Assembly: GCA_027490465.1 (NCBI GenBank)
Contig: JAIXXZ010000106.1
Span: 1-35,710, forward strand
Length of the DNA: 35,710 bases
Origin: Oxalobacteraceae bacterium
GTDB taxonomy: Bacteria > Pseudomonadota > Gammaproteobacteria > Burkholderiales > Burkholderiaceae_D
Reading direction: 5' to 3'
The notes beneath the pieces are model-generated. The model had not been told where the DNA came from and searched no databases. It saw only the letters and a program-made list of their open reading frames with translations. A program made the translations under genes and the position numbers. Shown here in pieces: positions 8,771-16,745 of this stretch. Numbering within the stretch: position 1 is the first letter of the stretch; every line of letters starts with the position of its first letter.

Positions 8771-10105
8771 ATGTACCGATTTAGCCAGGTACCAGTTTTG
8801 GCAAGAATGATCTTGCTCGCTCTGGCGCTGACATCTGTTTCCGCAATCGCGCAGAGCACTCTGCCCGCGTGTACGGGGAAAAATTCATCCAGCTGGAGCG
8901 GCTGTACAGGCACGCTGGCAAGCGGCAGCACGATTCTATATTCCGGCGAATTCTTGAACGGTAAAAAACATGGCTATGGTGAGGAGATCATCCCCGAGGC
9001 CAACGGGAGCGATCGTTATGTAGGGCAGTTTCGCGAGGGACGTCGGCACGGCAGAGGCATTTACTATTTTGCGAATGGTGGCAAGTACGAAGGTGAACTT
9101 GTACGCGATCAGTTTACTGGGGACGGCAGCTTCGAGAGTCCTAATGGTGACCGCTATGTCGGGCAGTTTAGAAATGGGCAGTTTGCTGGTGAGGGTATCT
9201 TCACGTTTGCGAATGGCAATGTGGTGCAGGAAGGCGTTTTCGAGAACGGCAAATTTGTTCGCGCAGCCAAAATACAGCAGCGAAGCATCACGCCGGACAC
9301 AACAAGCCAGTTCAATGAAGCGAGCCGGCTCAATCCGGGTGCGCTCAAGGCTCTTCCTGAGCGCGATGCCGTTGCCATCATCATTGGTATTCAGTCTTAC
9401 AAGCATTTACCGCCGGCGCGGTTTGCAAATTCCGATGCCCGACTGTTTTCCGAGTATGCGCAGCGTCTCTTGGGTGTCAGACCAGACAAGATACGCTTGC
9501 TAACCGATGGCGATGCGGGCGAAATTGACATTGCGCGTGCATTCAGAAGCTGGCTGATGCGCAATGTGAACAAAGGCAAGACTGACGTGTATATTTTTTA
9601 CAGCGGTCACGGTCTGCCATCTGACGATGGAAAATCCTTGTATCTGCTGCCGCACAATGCTGATCGAGATTTCATAGATAAGACCGCGATCAATCAAGCA
9701 GAGTTGATTAGTCTGACCGAAGCGACAGGGGCCAAGACCGTTACCATGTTTATTGATAGCTGCTACAGCGGTCAAACTCGTAATGGCGATGCTTTATTGG
9801 CAAATGCCAGACCGGTAAGCTTGAAATCCAAAAGCTCGGGCTACCCCGCGACGTTTACTGTGCTAACCGCATCGGCACCCGATCAGATTTCCTGGTCCAG
9901 CGATGAATTGGGACACGGCATTTTCAGTTACTATCTGATGAAGGGCATGGGAGGCGAGGCGGATGGAAATCAGGATGGCAGGCTGACTTCCGGCGAGTTG
10001 CATGCCTATCTGCTGGACAAGGTCAATCGGCAAGCAGCCATTCTGAACAGAAAACAGCAGCCACAGCTAGTTGGTGATCCCGATCAGATTTTGATCAGCA
10101 AGTAA
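8771..10105 (+). CDS. Secreted MORN-repeat caspase-like (peptidase C14) protease with EF-hand-like loop
   Basis: The ATG at 8771 (444 residues) starts a signal peptide cleaved near AIAQS; a TTG at 8753 overlapping the previous stop is possible. The mature protein begins with a Cys-bearing segment (PACTG, SGCTG), then four to five MORN repeats (about residues 57-160, for example YVGQFREGRRHGRGIYYF). The caspase p20-like domain starts near 198 (DAVAIIIGIQSY). Its catalytic dyad is His280 in YSGHG and Cys331 in DSCYSG. Near the C-terminus, DGNQDGRLTSGE (398-409) has an EF-hand-like Ca2+-loop pattern. Bacterial C14 proteins usually cleave after Arg/Lys; substrate and activation here are unknown. 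The gene sits in a run of exported envelope proteins, and MORN repeats commonly act as surface or binding modules. Confidence 0.85.
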   Translation: MYRFSQVPVLARMILLALALTSVSAIAQSTLPACTGKNSSSWSGCTGTLASGSTILYSGEFLNGKKHGYGEEIIPEANGSDRYVGQFREGRRHGRGIYYFANGGKYEGELVRDQFTGDGSFESPNGDRYVGQFRNGQFAGEGIFTFANGNVVQEGVFENGKFVRAAKIQQRSITPDTTSQFNEASRLNPGALKALPERDAVAIIIGIQSYKHLPPARFANSDARLFSEYAQRLLGVRPDKIRLLTDGDAGEIDIARAFRSWLMRNVNKGKTDVYIFYSGHGLPSDDGKSLYLLPHNADRDFIDKTAINQAELISLTEATGAKTVTMFIDSCYSGQTRNGDALLANARPVSLKSKSSGYPATFTVLTASAPDQISWSSDELGHGIFSYYLMKGMGGEADGNQDGRLTSGELHAYLLDKVNRQAAILNRKQQPQLVGDPDQILISK

Positions 10106-10190
10106 TCAGATAGCCAGTCCTGCTGCATACACAGCGCGGTCTTCGATCGTGTGTCGTAGATTCGGGCCTAACTCTCCCATCAGGAAAATT

Positions 10191-10943
10191 ATGAGAACGG
10201 TAACAGCGCTTGTTTCCTTAGCCGTCTTTCCGACACTTGCACTCTTGTCTTCACCAGCATGGTCGGAGCAAAAAAATCCCTACAAGCGACCGCTTTGTAC
10301 AAAGGCTGATTATCCGCGCAAGCTGGGTGAAGAGCGCGCTGCAAACGGTTACGCATGCTGGGGTCGCTACATAGTGTCCTCGGACCCGATATATAAAAAC
10401 GGTGTCTACGAGGGAGAATTCCTGAATGGTAAGTTTCACGGTCTCGGTACTTATCAGTTCAAGGCAGGGAAGGGAAATCGTGGTGATCGCTATGTCGGCC
10501 AGTTCAATGAGGGTCAGATGACGTCCAAAGGTACGTATTACTTCGCGAATGGCGAGAAGTACATTGGAGATTTTCAAGGTAGTCAGCGCAGCGGTTTTGG
10601 TACTCAGTACATTAAAAACGGAGATCGTTTTTCAGGGGAATGGTTGAACGATCAGTTTCATGGCCAAGGAAAACTGACGTTTCCGTTTGGTGAGGTTTAC
10701 GAAGGTGCTTTTGCATTCGGTATGCGTAACGGTGAGGGCGTAATGAAATTTGCAGATGGATCCCTCTTCACCGGGACCTTCATAGCGGACCAACGTCATG
10801 GAATCGGCGTAGAGGTTCGCCGAGATGGCACGCAATTCGAGGGACTCTGGGTCGCTGACAAGCGAGAGGGTACTTTTATCGTAAAGCCCAAAAATGGTGG
10901 CAGCAGAGAGGTTCGGTTTGTTAAGGATAGAGTAGTCGAATAG
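10191..10943 (+). CDS. Secreted MORN-repeat protein
   Basis: I chose the ATG at 10191 (250 residues), preceded by AGGA five bases upstream and starting a signal peptide cleaved near AWSE; the longer GTG frame from 10149 is unlikely. After a Cys-containing N-terminal segment (LCTKADY, ACWGRY) the protein is about seven MORN repeats, for example YEGEFLNGKFHGLGTYQF and FSGEWLNDQFHGQGKLTF. There is no enzymatic domain. Its first repeats closely resemble those of the caspase-like protein upstream (both have EFLNGK.HG and DRYVGQF.EG), suggesting duplication. It ends the six-gene run; the 85-base gap before it is the largest in the run. Confidence 0.85.
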   Translation: MRTVTALVSLAVFPTLALLSSPAWSEQKNPYKRPLCTKADYPRKLGEERAANGYACWGRYIVSSDPIYKNGVYEGEFLNGKFHGLGTYQFKAGKGNRGDRYVGQFNEGQMTSKGTYYFANGEKYIGDFQGSQRSGFGTQYIKNGDRFSGEWLNDQFHGQGKLTFPFGEVYEGAFAFGMRNGEGVMKFADGSLFTGTFIADQRHGIGVEVRRDGTQFEGLWVADKREGTFIVKPKNGGSREVRFVKDRVVE

Positions 10944-11104
10944 ACATTTGACCAGTTCGTTCCATGGCGATCATATGGCAGGGGATTAACACGCTGTACC
11001 GCCAAACTGCGAAACGATACTGGCGCATCAGCTAGTATGCGGTCTGCGAGGAATACGCATTGCACAAGCGGCACCCTGTCCCCAAGAACAGGCTGCGCCC
11101 AACC

Positions 11105-11935
11105 ATGCATCGAATAATGAAAAAAATAGACCTTTCACCCTGGCGCATCCGGCATGGATCAGCGTGTGATTTACATGATTTCAGCACGCAGCCTGAAGGC
11201 CCATTGTCGCTCAATGAAGACGAAGTCAGGCAGCAGACACAAAAGCTATCTGCCCGCTTGAACAAGCTGCAGTCCAAATTGCATGCGGCGAACAGTCATG
11301 CTGTTCTGCTTGTCTTGCAGGGTATGGATACCTCGGGCAAGGACGGCGTGATACGCCATGTATTTGCAAACGTGAGTCCACTAGGTGTTCGCGCTGTGCC
11401 ATTTTCCGCACCGGCCGAGGCAGAATTGAAACACGATTTTTTGTGGCGCATTCATGGCAAGGTGCCGGCACGGGGTGAGCTCGTGATTTTCAATCGCAGT
11501 CATTACGAAGATGTGCTGGTCACTCGCGTTCACAAGCTCATCGACAAGACTACCTGCAGCAAGCGCTATGAGCATATTTCACATTTTGAGTCGCTATTGC
11601 ATGACAGCGGTACGACGGTAGTCAAGTGTTATCTGCACATCTCGAAGAGTGAGCAGAAAAAGCGACTGCAACAACGTATCGATGATCCCGACAAGCACTG
11701 GAAACTGCAGCCTTCAGATTTTTCAGATCGCAAGCTGTGGCCCAAATTTATCAGTGCTTACGAGGACACTATCTCGGCGACCAGTACCAAAAACGCGCCC
11801 TGGTACATCGTCCCGGCAGATTCCAAACCGCACCGGGATCTCTTCATTGCCACGCTGCTGGTACAAACACTGGAATTGATGGATCTCACAATGCCCAAGC
11901 CGAATTTCTCGTTGGACGATGTGATATTGACGTGA
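11105..11935 (+). CDS. ppk2: Polyphosphate kinase 2 family protein (PPK2)
   Basis: A 277-residue kinase from the ATG at 11105. The Walker A loop GMDTSGKDG is at 73-81 and the Walker-B-like NRSHYEDVLV at 130-139, both hallmarks of PPK2; the following helices carry the lid region (SEQKKRLQQRIDDPDKHWKL). PPK2 enzymes transfer phosphate from inorganic polyphosphate to nucleotides, so the enzyme would regenerate ADP/ATP or GTP in the cytoplasm. The single-domain length fits class I or III; which nucleotide is used cannot be read from the sequence. It stands alone on the plus strand, 161 bases after the MORN gene, and converges with glpK. Confidence 0.85.
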   Translation: MHRIMKKIDLSPWRIRHGSACDLHDFSTQPEGPLSLNEDEVRQQTQKLSARLNKLQSKLHAANSHAVLLVLQGMDTSGKDGVIRHVFANVSPLGVRAVPFSAPAEAELKHDFLWRIHGKVPARGELVIFNRSHYEDVLVTRVHKLIDKTTCSKRYEHISHFESLLHDSGTTVVKCYLHISKSEQKKRLQQRIDDPDKHWKLQPSDFSDRKLWPKFISAYEDTISATSTKNAPWYIVPADSKPHRDLFIATLLVQTLELMDLTMPKPNFSLDDVILT

Positions 11936-11981
11936 GGCCGCATCTGACGCGCGCATGCACTTGCATTTCTGTTTGATGCGT

Positions 11982-13496
11982 TCAGTGATTCTTTGCCCAG
12001 CCAGTTGCGCGTGTAATGGCTTCTTGCCAGCGCTCGAGGCGAGTTTGGCGTTCATCATCCGACATGCGCGGTTCGAATCGTTTTTCGCATTGCCAGTGTT
12101 GTGCCAGCGCGCTTTCGTTTTCCCAAAGTCCGATGGCCAAACCCGCGAGGCTGGCAGCGCCAAGCGCCGTTGTCTCGGTGATCTCAGGACGCAGCACCGG
12201 CACGCCGAGTATGTCTGACTGAAACTGCATCAGCAAATCATTGCGTGATGCGCCGCCGTCCACGCGCAGCTCGCGTATCGGCATGCCGGCGTCGGCTTGC
12301 ATGGCCTGCATGACATCGGCGTTCTGGAGTGCGATACCTTCCAGTGCCGCACGCGCAATATGCGCTGCGCCAGTACCGCGCGAGATGCCGACCAGCGTGC
12401 CGCGCGCATACGGATCCCAATGAGGCGCACCCAATCCCGAAAAGGCAGGCACGAAAACCACCCCACCGGTATCCGGCACGCTCGCTGCCAGCGGCTCAAT
12501 GTCTGCCGCACTGCGTATCAGCCCCAAACCGTCGCGCAGCCATTGCACCGCAGCGCCTGCGGCAAAGACGCTACCTTCGAGCAGATGATCTGTCGTCAGG
12601 TGCGATGTGCCGTGTACATCCCGCTGCAGTGTCCAGCCCACAGTGGTGAGCATCTGGTTGTGAGAGACCACCGGCGCACCCGTGTTCATCAGGATGAAGC
12701 AGCCCGTGCCGTAGGTAGCCTTGACCATGCCGCGCTCAAAGCAGGCCTGACCAAAGGTTGCCGCCTGCTGATCACCCGCGATGCCAGCGATTGGTATGGC
12801 GGCACCAAACAGCGATACATCCGTATAGGCAGCGATACCACTGCTGGGGACCACGGTCGGCAGGACGGCGCGAGGCACATCAAAGAGCGCAAGCAGCTCA
12901 TCATCCCAGCAAAGCGTATGCACATTGAAGAGCATGGTGCGCGAGGCATTACTGGGATCGGTGAGGTGCGCACCGGAGAGTTTGAAAATCAGCCAGCTGT
13001 CTACAGTGCCAAACGCGAGTTCGCCGCGCTCGGCACGTTCGCGAATGACGGGGTCTTGATCCAGCAGCCAGCGTAGCTTGGTCGCAGAAAAATAGGCGTC
13101 TATCACGAGCCCGGTTTTTTGACGAATGAGTTCAGCCTTGCCTTGCTCGCGCAGCAGATCACAGGCACCGGCAGTACGACGGTCTTGCCAGACGATGGCA
13201 TTGCTGACAGGTTCACCGGTCTTGCGATCCCAGAGCAGGGTGGTTTCGCGCTGATTGGTGATCCCGATGGCGGCGATGTCGTCCGGCGCAAGATGCTGCT
13301 CTCGCATGAGCTGCCGCGTGACGGTCCACTGGGAATGCCAGAGGTCATAGGGATCATGCTCGACCCATCCCGGTTGCGGGAATAATTGCCGGAATTCCTG
13401 CTGCGCGATATGCCGCATACGGCCTTCGCGATCGAACAGCACGGCGCGGGAGCTGGTGGTGCCCTGATCCAGAGCGAGCAGGAATTTTTCTGGCAT
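11982..13496 (-). CDS. glpK: Glycerol kinase
   Basis: A full-length 504-residue FGGY kinase, the usual size for GlpK. Diagnostic segments are [17 protein letters not shown] at the N-terminus, [38 protein letters not shown] and [19 protein letters not shown]. It phosphorylates glycerol to sn-glycerol-3-phosphate using ATP in the cytoplasm. No glpF, glpD or glpR is next to it; the upstream neighbourhood is non-coding. No good ribosome site precedes the ATG. The stop is 46 bases from the convergent PPK2 gene, with no visible terminator between them. Confidence 0.95.
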   Translation of the reverse strand: MPEKFLLALDQGTTSSRAVLFDREGRMRHIAQQEFRQLFPQPGWVEHDPYDLWHSQWTVTRQLMREQHLAPDDIAAIGITNQRETTLLWDRKTGEPVSNAIVWQDRRTAGACDLLREQGKAELIRQKTGLVIDAYFSATKLRWLLDQDPVIRERAERGELAFGTVDSWLIFKLSGAHLTDPSNASRTMLFNVHTLCWDDELLALFDVPRAVLPTVVPSSGIAAYTDVSLFGAAIPIAGIAGDQQAATFGQACFERGMVKATYGTGCFILMNTGAPVVSHNQMLTTVGWTLQRDVHGTSHLTTDHLLEGSVFAAGAAVQWLRDGLGLIRSAADIEPLAASVPDTGGVVFVPAFSGLGAPHWDPYARGTLVGISRGTGAAHIARAALEGIALQNADVMQAMQADAGMPIRELRVDGGASRNDLLMQFQSDILGVPVLRPEITETTALGAASLAGLAIGLWENESALAQHWQCEKRFEPRMSDDERQTRLERWQEAITRATGWAKNH

Positions 13497-13756
13497 GTGA
13501 GTTTATGATGGCAAGAGCAAGAACGTAATCCACAGTATATAGCGCCCCATAATTCGACTCATTCTCAAGGGCTTGCACCGTGAACTTCTCACAGCCGTGA
13601 CATTCGGTGCAGTCTATGGCGGTACTAATTAAATGAAACCAGACATTTTTTGGTTGAATGAATAGCGGCAAGCTCTTGATTGTTCCATGCCCCGCATCGC
13701 GCAGCTGCGCTGGCTGGTCATTTCATGTGGACTTATTCAGCGTCGATCTATATCAG

Positions 13757-13988
13757 TTGAAATAGCTTGGCTTTGTTTATCAATTATCAATGTCGGCCTT
13801 TTGAGGTATTGCAAGATGTGTTTGCGACATCCCTGAATGGACATGCTGCTGGCGATGGCAGGTAGCGGTCAATTTCTGCGGGTATAAGCGCCTTTTCGGA
13901 AAGTCAATGCTGACCCATATAGGCATCGATGACTGATCAGGTCCCGTCGTATAGCCCCGATTCCTGCGAATCCGGGGCTATTTTTTTG
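13757..13988 (+). ncRNA. Candidate small RNA ending at an orphan terminator
   Basis: The 655 bases between glpK (13496, minus) and the HTH gene (14153) hold no supported protein gene, yet a strong terminator stands at 13952-13988 on the plus strand. Upstream is a weak promoter-like pair, TTGAAA (13757) and TATCAA (13779) with 16 bases between, and a hairpin GATGT-N7-ACATC (13815-13831). A transcript of about 200 bases starting near 13790 would be consistent. No known RNA family was recognised, so this stays a hypothesis. Confidence 0.3.
13952..13988 (+). terminator. Strong rho-independent terminator without an upstream gene
   Basis: The sequence TAGCCCCG-ATTC-CTGC-GAATC-CGGGGCTA forms a GC-rich stem with a single-base bulge and a CTGC loop, followed by a run of seven T residues. 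This is a textbook intrinsic terminator on the plus strand. No plus-strand protein gene ends upstream before PPK2 at 11935. Confidence 0.8.
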
Positions 13989-14152
13989 TTTGTTGAATAT
14001 GTTTTTGATTTAGATCAGACACTTTGGATGTCAAGTGTTTCTATTCACAGTTTGGTAAAAACTTTGCGTTATTGGTATACCAAGCCGCTCACAAATCGAT
14101 ACTTTTGTCGCCAAAAAGACTACCTTCGGTGCTTTCATCGAGGGAGTGGATC

Positions 14153-14401
14153 ATGGCAAAAACTTTACTGCAGGTTGATCCAGGTGATCTGCTCGACTGG
14201 GCGAGATGGAAGCTGCGGATTTTTTCGGATTTTGACTTGGCCCGCAAGCTGGACACTTCGGCATCTGCCATTTCGAAAATACGCCGAGGGCACGCGCCAT
14301 TAGGATCGACGCTGCTACTTAGAGTCTTAGTACTGACTGATGCTAAATTCCATGATCTTCCACTGCTGATTGAAAACACTCGGCCCCTTTGGCGATATTG
14401 A
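14153..14401 (+). CDS. Small helix-turn-helix protein (XRE/Cro-like)
   Basis: An 82-residue basic protein. An AGGGAG ribosome site six bases upstream fixes the start at 14153, against a longer TTG frame at 14024. Residues 28-48 (DLARKLDTSASAISKIRRGHA) read as a helix-turn-helix of the Cro/CI type, the motif most often used to bind operators. There is no oligomerisation or ligand domain. It is the first of three small genes before hsp20; the next starts 75 bases downstream. It could be a regulator of those neighbours, but nothing in the sequence proves that. Confidence 0.65.
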   Translation: MAKTLLQVDPGDLLDWARWKLRIFSDFDLARKLDTSASAISKIRRGHAPLGSTLLLRVLVLTDAKFHDLPLLIENTRPLWRY

Positions 14402-14476
14402 TTGATTTGCAGATTGCCCGAACCATCAAGAGTCAAGAACCATCCTGCAATTCTTTCATTTTCCAGGGGGCTGATA

Positions 14477-14704
14477 ATGCAAAAAGCACGTGTGAAGTTT
14501 AAAGAAAAAAACTTCGTCTATGAAGGATTGATTGGAGAATTTCCTGAATTGACAGATCATGATGAGGTTGAAGAGACTTATATCGCTATCTTTGATGATT
14601 CAAAAGTGTTTTTATACGGCAGTGAATCACAGCTCGTGGCTTGGTTAAATACGAATGAGTTAGTAAGGTTGATCGAGCAGGGGAAAGTTCAGGTACTCCC
14701 CTGA
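14477..14704 (+). CDS. Small protein of unknown function
   Basis: A 75-residue acidic protein. AGGGGG six bases upstream of the ATG at 14477 supports the start over the longer TTG frame. It has a beta-rich composition with alternating hydrophobic residues (ARVKFKEKNFVYEG, ETYIAIFDDSKVFLYG) and a final helix (ESQLVAWLNTNELVRLIEQG). No cysteine, signal peptide or membrane segment is visible. I do not recognise the family. It sits between an HTH gene and a small membrane-protein gene. Confidence 0.6.
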   Translation: MQKARVKFKEKNFVYEGLIGEFPELTDHDEVEETYIAIFDDSKVFLYGSESQLVAWLNTNELVRLIEQGKVQVLP

Positions 14705-14740
14705 TTTTGAGATGGCTAATTTGAGTTTTTAGAGGAAATC

Positions 14741-14992
14741 ATGACCATGCTGCGTACGTGCTTTATGAGTGGTCTGTGTCTTTCAGGATTTCATGCGTTC
14801 TGGGCTTTTCTGGTGTTTATGGGTTGGGCTCAACCACTCATCAATTTCATTTTGGAGCTGCATATGATGGACTTGCCCTTGACTGTGCAGCCATTCCAGC
14901 TATTGAGAGCACTGGAATTAGTTGTATTTGCATTTCTGGCAGGCTGCTCTTACGGGTTAGTTTTTTATCATATTGGAAAGCGGGTTTTATGA
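14741..14992 (+). CDS. Small two-helix membrane protein
   Basis: An 83-residue protein with a good ribosome site (AGAGGAAATC directly before the ATG). Two hydrophobic stretches (about residues 8-40 and 54-77) predict two transmembrane helices. The pattern FHAFWAFLVFMGWAQPLINFILELH followed by LTVQPFQLLRALELV resembles, from memory, a widespread uncharacterised family of small inner-membrane proteins in Proteobacteria. Function unknown. It ends 46 bases before the predicted hsp20 promoter. Confidence 0.65.
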   Translation: MTMLRTCFMSGLCLSGFHAFWAFLVFMGWAQPLINFILELHMMDLPLTVQPFQLLRALELVVFAFLAGCSYGLVFYHIGKRVL

Positions 14993-15037
14993 GGCATCCT
15001 CGAACCCAGCAGGTGGCTATTGTCCTGCCAGTGGCCT

Positions 15038-15065
15038 CTTGAAATAGCGTGATGCATCCCTATTT
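15038..15065 (+). promoter_or_regulatory. Sigma-32 (heat shock) promoter for hsp20
   Basis: CTTGAAA at 15038-15044 is a perfect match to the sigma-32 -35 consensus, followed by 13 bases and CCCTATTT at 15058-15065, close to the -10 consensus CCCCATnT. The spacing is within the known range. The start of transcription would be near 15072, leaving a leader of about 60 bases before the hsp20 start codon. Confidence 0.7.
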
Positions 15066-15067
15066 TT

Positions 15068-15131
15068 GGTGCAGGCCGGATGCTTCCGGGGTCCGGCCCA
15101 CACCTTCAACTTGCTCAATAGGAGATGAATC
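15068..15131 (+). promoter_or_regulatory. hsp20 leader with ROSE-like RNA thermometer
   Basis: The leader folds into two hairpins by eye. The first is GGCCGGA (15074-15080) with TCCGGCC (15092-15098), extended by GGTG/CACC. The second covers the ribosome site: TTGCT (15111-15115), loop CAAT, AGGAG (15120-15124). This pairs U-A, C-G, a G opposite G, U-A and U-G, and is extended below by TTCA (15105-15108) with TGAA (15126-15129). TTGCT facing AGGA with a G-G mismatch is the known signature of ROSE thermometers of small heat-shock genes. Confidence 0.6.
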
Positions 15132-15602
15132 ATGAACTATCCATTCGGACGCAATATTCTGCTCAGCACCGTGGGTTTTGACCGCTTGCTGGATGCTTTC
15201 AGCGACCTCGAAAATACGCTGCCGGAAAACAAGGCCGCCAGTTATCCACCCTATAACATCATCAAGCGCGGCGAACATGATTACGTGATCGAGGTTGCAG
15301 TGGCCGGTTTCCGCCGCGACGAACTCGACATCACTTTTGAAGGCCGCAAGTTGACTGTGACCGGCAAGGTCGGCGTCGAACGTGGCGGCGAGTACCTGCA
15401 TCGTGGCGTTGCCATGCGCGAGTTCACGCACAGCTTCACGCTGGCTGAGACAGTGGTGGTGAATTCCGCCGATCTGGAAGACGGCATGCTGGTCGTGCGC
15501 CTGCAAAACGTCATCCCCGAAGAGAAAAAGCCTCGCAAGATATTGATTGGTGGCGATGCGAAGTATCTGGTCGAGGAGCCGGCTGAGCGCGTTGCGGCTT
15601 AA
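15132..15602 (+). CDS. Hsp20/alpha-crystallin small heat-shock protein (IbpA-like)
   Basis: A 156-residue small heat-shock protein. Strong ribosome site AGGAGATGAATC before the ATG. The N-terminal arm has the IbpA pattern STVGFDRLLDAFSDLE. The alpha-crystallin domain runs from about residue 37 (YPPYNIIKRGEHDYVIEVAVAG) through KLTVTGKVG to the FTHSFTLAETVVVNSADLEDGMLVVRLQN block. The C-terminal tail carries the oligomerisation I-x-I-like RKILIGG motif. Such proteins hold unfolding proteins in the cytoplasm for refolding by DnaK/ClpB. A sigma-32-like promoter and a ROSE-like leader precede it, and a REP-like hairpin follows the stop. Confidence 0.92.
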   Translation: MNYPFGRNILLSTVGFDRLLDAFSDLENTLPENKAASYPPYNIIKRGEHDYVIEVAVAGFRRDELDITFEGRKLTVTGKVGVERGGEYLHRGVAMREFTHSFTLAETVVVNSADLEDGMLVVRLQNVIPEEKKPRKILIGGDAKYLVEEPAERVAA

Positions 15603-15640
15603 TGCGTGTAGTGGCAGCTGGTGGCGGCTAGTGGTCGTCC

Positions 15641-15680
15641 AACCGTTGCCGGGCCCCAGCTTTCGCTGGGGCGACGGTTT
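15641..15680 (+). repeat. REP-like hairpin after hsp20
   Basis: GCCCCAGC-TTTC-GCTGGGGC forms a perfect 8-bp stem with a TTTC loop, extended at the base by AACCGT/ACGGTT across an asymmetric internal loop, then TTTTGGGG. The core GCTTTCGC and the terminal GACGG match the element at 24898-24927, read on the opposite strand, with different bases in the arms. It probably ends hsp20 transcription. The rest of 15603-15891 shows nothing else I can support. Confidence 0.5.
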
Positions 15681-15891
15681 TGGGGCTAGTGGCGGCTGCT
15701 CGCTGCATCCGGGCAAGCTCGTTTATGGATCAGAGGGGAGGCTTCCCAAGCACATTTCGATGTGCATGCATCATCTCTTCTGCAGCGTCTATTTGGGCGG
15801 TGAAGTCCGGGGGGCGGGCGGTGAGTTCAATGCCGTGGTGCATCTCTAACCGCTGCCAGTTACTTGAGTGCTCCGGGCATTCATGTTGCTA

Positions 15892-16668
15892 TTATTTCGG
15901 CATGTCCTGGAGAAAGAAGCGGGCAGTCATTTCTTTCGTGATGTCCAGAGCCCGCTTGAGGCTCATGTCGATGTGTTCGGTTAGCTGTTTCAGTGCCGCC
16001 TCTTTGTCGCGAGAAGCGATGAGCTCAACGATACGCGCATGCGAATTGAAAGCTCGCTCATTCCAGTCGGACTGCTGGACATCGATGTGGCGTGCGATGT
16101 GAATACGACGTACTACTTGCTCCAGGAAGGCTGAAAGCTCGCGATTGTGAGATAGCGCTACGAGTCGAGAGTGAAATTCCTCATCGGCCTGCAACATTTC
16201 TTCCGGGCTCATCACTTTGGCCTGGCTCATGACGTCCGCCCAGTATTGCCCTACCGCCGCGATTTCTTCATCCGTGGCCCGATCAATGGCGAGAAAAACG
16301 GCGCGTCGCTCAAGCGCCACTCGTACCTGGTATAGGTCGAACACTTCATCCACACTAATCGGTTTTCGGAAAAATCCTTTGTTCATCACGAACTGGAGGA
16401 AACCCTCCGACTCCAGTCTGTTCAGTGCTTCGCGTAGCGGGGGCCGGCTGACGCCCAATTCCCGACCAAGTTCTTGTTCATTGACTCGCTCTCCGGGGCG
16501 CAGGTCGTAGCGCATTGCACGGTCGCGCAACTCGAGATACAGGCGATTCACGCTGCTCTCGTCGCGGGTACGACGCACGATTCGACCGCCAACGACCGAA
16601 GCCGGTGCGCGAGGAGGCCGGTTGCGCAGCTTAGGGACGACTTTCTTGGCTGCTCGTATTGGTTTCAT
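15892..16668 (-). CDS. GntR-family (FadR/FCD subgroup) transcriptional regulator
   Basis: A 258-residue regulator. Residues about 40-110 form a winged helix-turn-helix of the GntR type (RLYLELRDRAMRYDLRPGE, VNEQELGRELGVSRPP, LREALNRLESEGFL). The C-terminal FCD effector domain shows the metal-ligand pattern with Asp/His in ADEEFHSRL and later histidines in RRIHIARH, NSHARIVEL and QLTEHID. These proteins usually bind a carboxylate effector and release their operator. It is divergent from the dehydrogenase pair starting at 16877, with a palindrome between them, so it is probably their local repressor. The basic, Pro/Arg-rich first 30 residues are unusual. Confidence 0.85.
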   Translation of the reverse strand: MKPIRAAKKVVPKLRNRPPRAPASVVGGRIVRRTRDESSVNRLYLELRDRAMRYDLRPGERVNEQELGRELGVSRPPLREALNRLESEGFLQFVMNKGFFRKPISVDEVFDLYQVRVALERRAVFLAIDRATDEEIAAVGQYWADVMSQAKVMSPEEMLQADEEFHSRLVALSHNRELSAFLEQVVRRIHIARHIDVQQSDWNERAFNSHARIVELIASRDKEAALKQLTEHIDMSLKRALDITKEMTARFFLQDMPK

Positions 16669-16745
16669 GGGCTAGTGCTTAAAAAAACATCAGTTTACCC
16701 GTATGCCCGGTCGCAAGCACCTCCTAGGAGAGTTGCCGGGGGGGA

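Noticed and set aside
13929-14303. A 124-codon frame overlapping the terminator and the HTH gene.
   Set aside because: It crosses the terminator, has no ribosome site, and the HTH gene with a strong site occupies another frame.
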